Of a DNA stretch of 47,610 bases, positions 1 to 7,515 are shown in pieces. How positions within the stretch are numbered: the first letter of the stretch is position 1; each line of letters starts with the position of its first letter. The DNA is from Oligoflexales bacterium (GTDB lineage Bacteria > Bdellovibrionota_B > Oligoflexia > Oligoflexales > RGVZ01). The translations under genes were made by a program, and so were the position numbers. The stretch spans positions 1-47,610 of the forward strand of contig CANILH010000016.1 in the NCBI GenBank assembly GCA_947468665.1, written 5' to 3'. Under the pieces are notes generated by a model. That model worked only from the letters and a program-made list of their open reading frames with translations. It ran no database searches and was not told the origin of the DNA.

Positions 1-675
1 GCATCCAAAACAACGACGGAAAAACTTGAGGCTGAGTTAGGGATAGCCAATGTTCGTTATCAAACCGGTGATAAGCAGAGTGCCGTCGATGACCTCGATA
101 CAATAGCAAAGCAAATTGAGCGCGCTAAATTCACCCTGGGCGATTCTTACAGGAGACTGGCAGCCGACGCGAATTTCAGGCTTGGGGAGCATGCATACGC
201 GATTTTCCGCGAAAAACGCATAGACGACTCCAAAGGTGACACCGCCTCTCAGGTCGACAGCAAAAGCAAGGTGTTTGCCGAGCTCGTTACCCGCATGGAT
301 AAAGTCGCAAGCCTCGACCAGCCAGACCTCAGTCCGAAGGCTCGCTTTACCATCGCTCAGGCGGCGTCTGCCCTGGCTGACGAAATTAATGGTATACCGG
401 CGCGAACTGGCGAGCCTGTGACGCTCAAAAGTCAATCCCGGTTCAACCAGAATATCACCAGGCTGCGCGATATGGCCAATCGCTATCACGGAAATAACAT
501 TCTCGCGAAACAGCGTTCTCCCCAGGCATACGCAAAAAATGAATGGATTGGGAAAAGCGCGCTGGCCCTGTCAAGCACCACCGGCGGTCAGGAGTCCGCA
601 AACGGAAAGCCTCAGTCCCCAGATCAACTCTCAACCGGCGCGAGCACCGAAATGCCTGAGCAATGGAGTCATTAA
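1..675 (+). CDS. C-terminal part of a repeat/coiled-coil type protein (5' end outside window)
   Basis: The frame is open from the first base to TAA at 673-675, so about 224 C-terminal residues are seen and the start lies upstream. The visible part is alpha-helical in character, with a stretch near its beginning that resembles a tetratricopeptide-type helix pair (KLEAELGIANVRYQTGDKQ). It ends in a polar, Ser/Gln/Pro-rich tail. No catalytic motif is visible. The next gene, a TPR lipoprotein, begins 2 bases after the stop, so the two are probably co-transcribed. TPR proteins and lipoproteins of this kind occur in large envelope or gliding-type clusters of delta-proteobacteria, but membership of such a system is a guess. 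Function unknown. Confidence 0.7.
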   Translation, partial: ASKTTTEKLEAELGIANVRYQTGDKQSAVDDLDTIAKQIERAKFTLGDSYRRLAADANFRLGEHAYAIFREKRIDDSKGDTASQVDSKSKVFAELVTRMDKVASLDQPDLSPKARFTIAQAASALADEINGIPARTGEPVTLKSQSRFNQNITRLRDMANRYHGNNILAKQRSPQAYAKNEWIGKSALALSSTTGGQESANGKPQSPDQLSTGASTEMPEQWSH

Positions 676-677
676 TC

Positions 678-1838
678 ATGAAAATTCTAATCGGTTTCGC
701 GATAGTAATGACGACGGCGTGCGCGACCAAGCCCTCTGACCAACCAGGTCCCCGGGAAAACATGGACGTAGTTGATCTAACAAAGGCAATGAACGCTGAA
801 GGCGGTAAAAAAGTCGCTGCAGGTGAAACCATTACGGCCGAGGCAGCATTTGATTGGCGCCACTTTTTCAAAGGGGCGCCCAGCTCAAAGGAGCGTCCGG
901 CTTTGCAGCAAAATATTAGGCAGCTGCAGTCGGCAGCTAGTGTGGAGGATCTGATTAAACGAGGCCGAAATGAGTTCGCTCTTGGCTTATATGCTGCGTC
1001 AGAGTCGAGCTTTAGGCAGACCCTCAGGCGAGACGGCAAGAATATCGACGCCCTTATTGAGCTTGCAGCTAGCCTGCAAAAACAAAGACGAATGGCCGCC
1101 GCTCTAGATACACTTGCCGAGGCTAAAAATAATCTCAACGCCATAGAACGCCCGGATCAGGCACTTGTGTTCCGGTATCGCTATACATTAGCCATGACTT
1201 ACCTCGCCAACGACGATAGGACCAAGGCACACACGATTCTTACGGATCTTATCGGGAAGGACAAAACATTCCTCCCGGGGTATGCCGCGCTCGCCTTCAG
1301 CTACCTTAAGGACGGCAAGGACTCGGTCGCCAGGTTTATTGTAGATCAAGCACTGGATCGTGGCGGCGATCACGCGTCGCTTTATAATATCCTGGGGATT
1401 CTCGCCGAGCGCCAGGGGAACGCGGCAGTCGCGAAAGACCATTACAATCATGCGCTGACTCTCAGTGATACATATGCGGCAGCTCTCGTAAATCGCGGCA
1501 ATCTTTACATGGCTGCGCATGAGGCCAGCATGGCTGAGACCGACTATAAACGAGCCCTCGACGCTGATCCAGCCAACGCTGACGCCATGATCGGACTCGG
1601 TGTTGTCCAAAGGCAAACCGGACGCTACGCCTCCGCCAGGGATACGTTTGAGAGAGTCATAGAAATTGAGGCTGATAATCCGCAGGCCAGGTTTAACCTC
1701 GCGAACCTCATGAGAGAGAATCTCAAAGATGACGGGCAGGCACTTAGGTACTTTAACGAAGTTACGCAGTCTGAGCGTGCAAATCAGAACCTTAAGTCTT
1801 TGGCCAAGGCCGCTATCGAGGAAATTCGTAGTTTGTAA
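678..1838 (+). CDS. TPR-repeat lipoprotein
   Basis: A 386-residue protein starting at ATG 678, 2 bases after the previous stop. An earlier in-frame ATG at 663 would overlap that gene and place five residues ahead of the signal peptide, so 678 is preferred. The N-terminus is a lipoprotein signal with a plausible lipobox (MTTAC) and acylated Cys15. From about residue 90 to the end it is built of TPR-like helix pairs; clear ones read AAALVNRGNLYMAAHEASMA and ADAMIGLGVVQRQTGRYASA. TPR arrays hold protein complexes together, so a scaffold or assembly role at the inner face of the outer membrane is likely. The partner is unknown. Confidence 0.85.
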   Translation: MKILIGFAIVMTTACATKPSDQPGPRENMDVVDLTKAMNAEGGKKVAAGETITAEAAFDWRHFFKGAPSSKERPALQQNIRQLQSAASVEDLIKRGRNEFALGLYAASESSFRQTLRRDGKNIDALIELAASLQKQRRMAAALDTLAEAKNNLNAIERPDQALVFRYRYTLAMTYLANDDRTKAHTILTDLIGKDKTFLPGYAALAFSYLKDGKDSVARFIVDQALDRGGDHASLYNILGILAERQGNAAVAKDHYNHALTLSDTYAAALVNRGNLYMAAHEASMAETDYKRALDADPANADAMIGLGVVQRQTGRYASARDTFERVIEIEADNPQARFNLANLMRENLKDDGQALRYFNEVTQSERANQNLKSLAKAAIEEIRSL

Positions 1839-1875
1839 TATAATCTAACCTAACACCTGGACCGAGGGATAAACA

Positions 1876-2442
1876 ATGAGCCGCTCACAAAATCAAGCAC
1901 CAAGGCGAGCCTATGATCTGGAGAGTAATATACTGATCGTCGATGATGACAGTACGCTGCTTAAATTTTTCAAAATTCACCTTAATAAATTTTTCTCTCG
2001 GGTTGTGGTAGTAGAGTCCGGCAAGGCCGCGCTAGAATCAATGAAAGACCGGCCCACAGACCTTGTTCTCACCGATGTCCGGATGCCTAAAATTGACGGG
2101 TTGGAGTTGCTGGCAAAAATCAGAAAACAGCATCCCGATATTCCGGTTCTATTGATCAGCGGCGAGCCTATGTCAGAAGATCAACAAAAACTCGTCGCCA
2201 CCGCGGACGGTTTTCTTACTAAGCCTTTTTCTGTTGATGACTTAAATCAGTACATAGCCACAGGCGTGGACCTCAGAAATGCCCTAAAAGAACTCGTACC
2301 GCACCTGAAAGATGTCAAAAAAATACGCGACGCAATCAAGGCCGGCCCCAAGGATCTAGAGAAGCTTGTCAAAAAAGGCTCTGCGCCGGCGTCAAAAGAA
2401 ATTCAAACCAAAATAAAAGACATGATCAAAAAATCTAGCTAA
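1876..2442 (+). CDS. Stand-alone response-regulator receiver protein
   Basis: A 188-residue protein with a CheY-like receiver domain at about residues 17-130. The acidic pocket (Asp23, Asp24), the phospho-acceptor Asp67 in LTDVRMP, Ser95 in LLISGEP and Lys116 in LTKPF are all present, so it should be phosphorylatable. The C-terminal ~60 residues are a lysine-rich helical tail with no recognisable DNA-binding or enzyme domain. It therefore probably signals through protein contact. It lies 37 bases after the TPR lipoprotein gene in the same direction and may share its transcript. No histidine kinase is encoded nearby. Confidence 0.9.
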   Translation: MSRSQNQAPRRAYDLESNILIVDDDSTLLKFFKIHLNKFFSRVVVVESGKAALESMKDRPTDLVLTDVRMPKIDGLELLAKIRKQHPDIPVLLISGEPMSEDQQKLVATADGFLTKPFSVDDLNQYIATGVDLRNALKELVPHLKDVKKIRDAIKAGPKDLEKLVKKGSAPASKEIQTKIKDMIKKSS

Positions 2443-2513
2443 ACCTTACAGCTCTTTTAACCATACCCGCGTTATTACGCGCCTTGCGCTGAGTTTACAA
2501 TACACGCTTTGGG

Positions 2514-2942
2514 CTAACTTCTGAAAGAGACTCTACTTAGGAGCCCAATCGCGTGAAAAAGAATACCAAGTAACGCGCAGCTCAGCGCGACCCCCATCAA
2601 TATACCATTTAACTCTGTTGACAGCGTTGGGCCAAGAGATGCGCGAATTAAAAGTAACGGCCCCATCGCAAATGATCCCGCGAAAATGGCGAGAGATTTA
2701 AGCCGATCATGCGACCGCGATGATCTGGCATAGGGAATAGTAAGTCCAAGGAGAATATGAATAACCCCGAATAACGCGGTGTGGCCATGACTGCTCGCCT
2801 GGAGGACTGTTTCCCACTGTGGTGTGATCGGGCCTGAGATAAATGCTTCCGACGCGCGCAAAGCGACAAACGCGCCACCGCAGCCGGACATGAAAATCAT
2901 AAAAAATCCCCATGCCAAATTTACCATAGCGACTCGACTCAT
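2514..2942 (-). CDS. Small integral membrane protein, unknown function
   Basis: A 142-residue protein with about four predicted membrane helices: near residues 8-28, 54-72, 82-102 and 112-134. A histidine pair (SSHGHTALFG) sits just before the second helix. The initiator ATG at 2940-2942 follows a GGAG-containing ribosome site. It is read on the minus strand after rppH, with a gap of about 10 bases, so the two probably form a small operon. I do not recognise the family. The His-rich loop with short helices could suggest metal or haem contact, but that is speculative. Confidence 0.7.
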   Translation of the reverse strand: MSRVAMVNLAWGFFMIFMSGCGGAFVALRASEAFISGPITPQWETVLQASSHGHTALFGVIHILLGLTIPYARSSRSHDRLKSLAIFAGSFAMGPLLLIRASLGPTLSTELNGILMGVALSCALLGILFHAIGLLSRVSFRS

Positions 2943-2952
2943 TTTCCACTCC

Positions 2953-3420
2953 TCAGGATAGCAAACCCAATTTTGTCAAACCCTCGACATATGCGTCGTG
3001 CTTCCAGTCAATAATGCCAGCAACTACGTCCTTTGCGTCACGCCAGTCACACGAGACAAACTCTGCGTCACCAGCGGCAATATCGGGGCCGAATCCAGCG
3101 TCAAACTCGACCCGAAACCAGACCTGGCTCTGCCCAATCCATTTCTTCGCAATCGACTTTCTGAGGTTCTCCGGAAATTTATATTTAATTAGTCCTGACG
3201 CTTCTTTTTTCACGCGAAAACGGTCGCAACCAATCTCTTCTCTCATCTCCCTGTAAAGCGCGTTCAGAGCACTCTCCCCGGGCTCGATGCCACCTTGCGG
3301 TAACTGCCACGAGCCGCGAAAATCGGAGCGTTCGCACACAAGAATTTGACCGTCTTTATTGGTGAAGACGGCAACCACGCAAGGTCTGTATTCTAAAACC
3401 AATGACTTGCCCCCCGTCAA
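2953..3420 (-). CDS. rppH: RppH-like Nudix hydrolase (RNA pyrophosphohydrolase)
   Basis: A 155-residue Nudix protein. The Nudix box fits G-x5-E-x7-RE-x2-EE-x-G exactly at residues 43-65 (GGIEPGE, then REMREEIG). The start EYRPCVVAVFTN, the WQLPQGGIE segment and the overall length match RppH/YgdP, which strips pyrophosphate from the 5' end of mRNA and lets RNase E/G attack. Dinucleoside polyphosphate hydrolysis is the alternative family activity. An RNase G gene lies elsewhere in this window (30251-31783), which fits a 5'-end-dependent decay pathway. The exact start is uncertain by a few codons. Confidence 0.85.
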   Translation of the reverse strand: MTGGKSLVLEYRPCVVAVFTNKDGQILVCERSDFRGSWQLPQGGIEPGESALNALYREMREEIGCDRFRVKKEASGLIKYKFPENLRKSIAKKWIGQSQVWFRVEFDAGFGPDIAAGDAEFVSCDWRDAKDVVAGIIDWKHDAYVEGLTKLGLLS

Positions 3421-3548
3421 AAATCTGGCACTTGCGAATCATGTTACACTAGAAGCAGTGCAGGATAAAGATTAAGCCCTGTGTAGGAGCTTAATTTTAC
3501 CGTTTTCGTGACGATATAAGAATACACAAATCAGTTGGGGGGTCGACA

Positions 3549-4136
3549 GTGACTAATTTTCAGCGCACCATGTTTATTTTTGCTCTAACCGCCACCTCGT
3601 CAGGCACCTCACTCGCCGCGGTACAGGTCTCCCTTGGCGGGAGCAGGTCGGAAGCGAACGCAGGTTATCAAAAAATCGAGTCTGGTGCGGGATCTGCCGG
3701 ACTATCGATTGATCTCGGAGAGTATTTTCGGGTTGGCTATACCCATCGCCAAGAGCTGTCTTCAACGACGGGCTATCACCTCAAAGAGGCCACCAATCAA
3801 TATGTCCGTTTTCAAAGTCGTTCACATGTAGTCTCAAACGGAATAGATCTAACTTTGGTTCTTTACAGCGGAGAGATCATCACGCCGTTTATTTTTGCTG
3901 GCTATGCTTTAAAACAATATACGACAGATATGCAAGAAGCCGACGGCACCACAGAGCATATGTATTTGCCAATGCCCAGTCCCGAGGGTGGAGCTGGCAT
4001 ATCTATCAAACTTAACCAAAAATTCTCGCTCAAGGTCACTTACACCATGTCTCAGGGCATCACGCAACTTCCCGGAGGGCAAGCACAGTCGGTTCTTGAC
4101 TCGTATACACAGCTTGGAATCTCATACTCCCTTTAA
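3549..4136 (+). CDS. Outer-membrane beta-barrel-like protein
   Basis: A 195-residue protein starting at GTG 3549, preceded by a G-rich stretch. Residues 1-23 form a Sec signal peptide ending near TSLAA. The mature part alternates polar and hydrophobic residues in short strands separated by turns, such as FRVGYTHRQEL, IDLTLVLYSG, FIFAGYAL and FSLKVTYTMSQ. The last strand ends TQLGISYSL. This is the look of a small 8-strand outer-membrane barrel of the OmpA/OmpW-like superfamily. No specific family is recognised. It lies 22 bases before the next gene on the same strand. Confidence 0.7.
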   Translation: MTNFQRTMFIFALTATSSGTSLAAVQVSLGGSRSEANAGYQKIESGAGSAGLSIDLGEYFRVGYTHRQELSSTTGYHLKEATNQYVRFQSRSHVVSNGIDLTLVLYSGEIITPFIFAGYALKQYTTDMQEADGTTEHMYLPMPSPEGGAGISIKLNQKFSLKVTYTMSQGITQLPGGQAQSVLDSYTQLGISYSL

Positions 4137-4158
4137 CGCTCGTATGAGGTCGTGACAC

Positions 4159-5808
4159 GTGAAAGAGAAGCAGATCATCTTTATCGCTGTAGCGACAACA
4201 TCGTTGATCGGCGCGCTCTTTTGGTGGATACGTAATAAAAACGGGTCGAAGCTCCGGGGGAGTGTCAAGTATAGCGGCCCTGCCGCGACAGCCCGCGCGG
4301 CAGATTTGCGAATTTTAAGCCCCCTAGAAGAGCGCGTTCGGATACAAGCGGAAAAGCTTATCAAAAAAGGACGGGTCAACCAGGCGGCTCAAATGCTTGA
4401 GCAAGTAGGCCTTCATCGGCTCGCCATTTCAGCCCTCGAGGGGGCAAAGCTAATCGATGACGCCGCGCGGGTTTTAATTCGGTTACAAAAACCAGGTCGC
4501 GCGGCTGTTGTGTACAGCCGCCACGGAATGTGGCATCAGGCCGCGCAATGCTTCCTGCAGGCCGACGCTCCGCTCGATGCAGCCCGGTGCCACCGTGAGG
4601 CTGGTAATTTTAGCGCGGCTGGCGAAATTTTTGCGCGCGAAAAAAAATTCGCTGATGCGGCCGAATGTTTGCAAAAGACTGGTCAGTTAGCCGAATCAGC
4701 GCGCAACTGGATAAAGGCGAAGGATCCGAAACGGGCAATCGACTGCTGGAATTCTCTTGCCGCCGACTCCGGCCTTATGTCTGTATTCCGGCCTTCTAGC
4801 GAAGAGATTGAAATTATGTTCAGCGAGGTCCGATCAGGCGCGTCTCACCCTGGACTTCTTGCTCATCTCGCTAAATCACAACAAGTTACGCCGATGATTA
4901 TCGAGCTCCTGACGGTCAACCAGCAGGACGCCGCGACTGCACTTTTTGAGAAGTCTCCGCCACATATCGCCAGTACCCTACTTGCAGAGGTCAATGTCCA
5001 GTCTCCAGCTGGGCGCCCGTTAGCGGCTCTATTCACAAAAGCTAAAGAACATCAGTTCGCCGGTATGATCTTGGAGCAGCTCACTATGTTTGTTGAAGCC
5101 AGTGAGGCGTATAAATTTGCTGGAGATCTCGAGCGGGCACGATACTGTCTCGATAGAATTTCAGGAAATGGGGCTAGCCCACAGACCAAGTCGCTCACGA
5201 AGGCCGCGGAAAATCCCGTGATTCCGCGCCCACTCAGGCAAGACGCTCTTCGCGCCAGCTTCGTGATTGAGTCCTCCGACAACACCGCCCAGAGTTCAAC
5301 TCCTTTTTCCGGAAACGCGGATCAAATGGCCCCATCCCCGGCGATGCAAGTGACACACCCTATTTCACTAGCTAAGGCTCACACTCCGGATGGCGACCTA
5401 ACTATTGATGAAGAAACTCTGATTCATCGATCTTGGCTTATTAATGGCGCAAGCGAGGATGAGGTGAATACCTTTATTGGTTTTTTTCACGCGAGAGAGT
5501 TCCGGGCCGGGGAAACCATTCTGGTTGGGAGCCCCGAGAGCTTCCTTGTGCTGGCAATAAACGGGATCCTGAGACAAGAGCAAACCAGAGTCAGCGGCGT
5601 TGAGTGGTTATCACCAGAGATTGGTCTTTCCGCCGGCAGTGCCGTTAAATGGATCGCTGAGACCACCGTGCGAGTTCTCGAAATCAGGGGATTGGATGTT
5701 GACCGTGTTTTTCGTCAAAACAGCGACTTAACCCGGACAGTGTATATAAACCTGACACAAAATCTGCTGGCCAGATCTGGTACTCAGCTGAATTTAAAGG
5801 CAATTTAA
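4159..5808 (+). CDS. Membrane-anchored helical-repeat protein with CNB-like C-terminus
   Basis: A 549-residue protein from GTG 4159. Residues 5-23 form one membrane helix, and the positively charged RNKNGSK after it suggests the rest is cytoplasmic. Residues ~55-200 are a run of alpha-helical repeats (AAQMLEQVGLHRLAISALEG, AAECLQKTGQLAESARNWIK) resembling TPR/SEL-type or clathrin-like repeats. A Pro/Ser-rich linker follows at ~345-405. Residues ~425-549 resemble a cyclic-nucleotide-binding beta roll (FHAREFRAGETILVGSPES, then EWLSPEIGLSAGSAVKWIAETTV). The usual phosphate-binding cassette (RxGE-type) is not obvious, so ligand binding is unproven. Function unknown. Confidence 0.75.
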   Translation: MKEKQIIFIAVATTSLIGALFWWIRNKNGSKLRGSVKYSGPAATARAADLRILSPLEERVRIQAEKLIKKGRVNQAAQMLEQVGLHRLAISALEGAKLIDDAARVLIRLQKPGRAAVVYSRHGMWHQAAQCFLQADAPLDAARCHREAGNFSAAGEIFAREKKFADAAECLQKTGQLAESARNWIKAKDPKRAIDCWNSLAADSGLMSVFRPSSEEIEIMFSEVRSGASHPGLLAHLAKSQQVTPMIIELLTVNQQDAATALFEKSPPHIASTLLAEVNVQSPAGRPLAALFTKAKEHQFAGMILEQLTMFVEASEAYKFAGDLERARYCLDRISGNGASPQTKSLTKAAENPVIPRPLRQDALRASFVIESSDNTAQSSTPFSGNADQMAPSPAMQVTHPISLAKAHTPDGDLTIDEETLIHRSWLINGASEDEVNTFIGFFHAREFRAGETILVGSPESFLVLAINGILRQEQTRVSGVEWLSPEIGLSAGSAVKWIAETTVRVLEIRGLDVDRVFRQNSDLTRTVYINLTQNLLARSGTQLNLKAI

Positions 5809-5822
5809 GCTCCCCCGTGATG

Positions 5823-5838
5823 TGGCACACTAGATGCA
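5823..5838 (+). promoter_or_regulatory. Sigma-54 (-24/-12) type promoter
   Basis: TGGCACACTAGATGCA matches the sigma-54 consensus TGGCACG-N4-TTGCW in 10 of its 12 fixed positions. GG at 5824-5825 and GC at 5836-5837 are separated by exactly 10 bases, as the factor requires. Transcription would start near 5849 and lead into the small gene at 5914. A sigma-54 promoter needs an AAA+ activator, and no such gene is in this window. Confidence 0.6.
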
Positions 5839-5913
5839 TCCAATAAGGCATGGAGCAAGGCAAAGCCCGAGGTTAGGGCAACCGATGCTTCCCACTTAGA
5901 GGAGGGCTTAACC

Positions 5914-6165
5914 GTGTCAAGATCAGTACCCAATTTAGTATGTATGCGGCATCCAAACTACCGGGACACTGAGTCCCCGGATCTGGCTTGTAAGGTTTGC
6001 TGCGCGAAATTTGTTTCCCGCATTCGCGCTCAGCAAGAAGTGGAATTTTCAGCGTTAAATAACACGGTAAAAAATACGAGCAACGACTTCCGTCCGTTGT
6101 CCGCTGGGGCAACTAAAACTGAATCCGAAAAACGTCATGTGACTTTCGACGGTTCTTGGATCTGA
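5914..6165 (+). CDS. Small CxxH/CxxC zinc-ribbon-like protein
   Basis: An 83-residue protein starting at GTG 5914 with GAGGAGGG eleven bases upstream, a strong ribosome site. The first half holds CMRHPNYRD (Cys10, His13) followed by CKVCCAKF (Cys26, Cys29, Cys30), a spacing that would form a small CxxH...CxxC zinc site. The rest is polar and probably disordered. I do not recognise a named family. It is monocistronic: a sigma-54 type promoter lies at 5823-5838 and a terminator at 6196-6224. Control by sigma-54 links it to the flagellar or nitrogen/stress-type regulons. Confidence 0.65.
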   Translation: MSRSVPNLVCMRHPNYRDTESPDLACKVCCAKFVSRIRAQQEVEFSALNNTVKNTSNDFRPLSAGATKTESEKRHVTFDGSWI

Positions 6166-6188
6166 CTGGCTCTTTGACTAAACTTCAA

Positions 6189-7379
6189 TCAATCCAGACT
6201 CTCATTTAGGGGAGTCTTTTTTTTCGACCCAGAGTAGAGATCAAATACCAAAAGCCGTACCGGAATACTCCCGTTGAGAAGTCTTATCTTTCGCGTAGGT
6301 TTAAGACCGATGAATTTCCACGGAGAGTCCTCTGCAGCCAAAATAGCCGCTCGCCAGCCAGAGTAGTCCTTTTTTAATTTATCGCCGATCGCTTTGAAAA
6401 AGCTCTCATCGTCGCCACCAAACTCTCCTTTAATGCGCTCACCGTATGGAAGATTTGTGACGAGAAGCCCGCTGGGAGCAGGGGCTTTGGACTCAAAGAA
6501 ATCCGCCTTCGAGAACGTCATATATTTCTCAACTCTAGCCCTGACCGCATTTTCCCGGGCCGCCTCGATATAATTTGCGCTGATGTCCGATGCGAAAATA
6601 GGGGCCGGCGGTGCCTCAAGCTTGCCCTCACGGGCATCTTCCTGAACCTCGCGCCAGAGTTTTGAGTTGAATAATGTGAGACGCTCAAAACCAAACTCGC
6701 CTTTTTTGCGGTGAATCAGTGCCGCTTTGCCTAGCGCCATAGAAGCCGCCTCGATGGCAACCGTACCGCTTCCGCACATAGGATCATAAAGAGGGACATC
6801 GCCCTTATAGCCAAGCTTTAGCAGCATTGCCGCCGCCATTGTCTCTTTAATAGGAGCCGGATGTTTGTCGGATCTATAACCGCGTTTGTGCATGGACTTA
6901 CCGGATGTATCCACGCTCAATATACAACGACCACCACGCACAAACGCCACAAGGCTCGCGTCAGGATCCTGTAAATCAACAACCGCGCGCTTGCCGATTT
7001 TATCCTCGAACCATGTTTGAAGCGCCTCACGAATTCGCTTAGAGATAGTATTGGCTGTCATGACCCCCTCGCCCCGTTCACCCGGAACGCCCTCAATAGC
7101 GAACGTATTTTCCTCGCCTAAAATCGTGCCCCAGTTAATCCTTCGGGCCTGGTCGTACAGCATGCGCTCATCTTTTGCCGCGAATTCCTTAATAACCCGA
7201 AGAAGTCGTGACGCACTTCGTAGCCTAAGATGGGCCTCATAGAACACTCGCTCATCGCACTCGAAGTAAACGGCCTTAAACTGCTGGTCAATCGCGGTCG
7301 CGCCAAGTGCCTTCAATTCATCGGCAAGGACATCCTTCGTCTCCTCAGGGGAGATCGCGATCATTTTAATAGTAGTCAT
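6189..7379 (-). CDS. rlmL: THUMP-domain 23S rRNA (guanine-N2) methyltransferase, RlmL-like
   Basis: A 396-residue protein. Residues ~5-165 hold a ferredoxin-like/THUMP RNA-binding part. Residues ~170-385 are a class I SAM-dependent methyltransferase with DPMCGSGTVAIEAA as the SAM loop and NLPYGER as the catalytic (N/D)PPY-type motif. This is the YcbY/RlmL N-terminal-half architecture, which makes m2G2445 in 23S rRNA. The second, RlmK, half found in the E. coli fusion is absent, as in many non-gamma bacteria. The initiator ATG is at 7377-7379. RlmL is the best fit, but a related COG0116 methyltransferase with another rRNA target cannot be excluded. Confidence 0.85.
   Translation of the reverse strand: MTTIKMIAISPEETKDVLADELKALGATAIDQQFKAVYFECDERVFYEAHLRLRSASRLLRVIKEFAAKDERMLYDQARRINWGTILGEENTFAIEGVPGERGEGVMTANTISKRIREALQTWFEDKIGKRAVVDLQDPDASLVAFVRGGRCILSVDTSGKSMHKRGYRSDKHPAPIKETMAAAMLLKLGYKGDVPLYDPMCGSGTVAIEAASMALGKAALIHRKKGEFGFERLTLFNSKLWREVQEDAREGKLEAPPAPIFASDISANYIEAARENAVRARVEKYMTFSKADFFESKAPAPSGLLVTNLPYGERIKGEFGGDDESFFKAIGDKLKKDYSGWRAAILAAEDSPWKFIGLKPTRKIRLLNGSIPVRLLVFDLYSGSKKKTPLNESLD
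6196..6224 (+). terminator. Rho-independent terminator inside the convergent gene's 3' end
   Basis: AGACTC (6196-6201) pairs with GAGTCT (6212-6217) around a 10-base loop, and eight T follow (6217-6224). It is 30 bases after the stop of the small gene at 5914-6165. The hairpin lies within the last codons of the oppositely transcribed methyltransferase gene. Confidence 0.6.
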
Positions 7380-7471
7380 GTTAAAAGTAGTCCTTGTTGC
7401 GTTTTGCGATTACTGGCACGGGGGAGCTCCTTATACAGACCTGCGCAAAGAATAGTCAACAGGCGTTGGAC

Positions 7472-7501
7472 AAAAAAAAGCCCCGACCGTCCGGCCAGGG
7501 C
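7472..7501 (-). terminator. Rho-independent terminator of the DksA-like gene
   Basis: Read on the minus strand, GCCCTGGCC pairs with GGTCGGGGC around a GGAC loop: nine pairs, two of them G-U, followed directly by eight T. It begins about 15 bases after the stop codon at 7516. Confidence 0.85.
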
Positions 7502-7515
7502 AATCTTAGGCAAAC

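Noticed and set aside
3421-3548. A sigma-54 promoter at CTGGCACTTGCG before the beta-barrel gene
   Set aside because: The bases 10 after GG are not GC, so the -12 element is missing.
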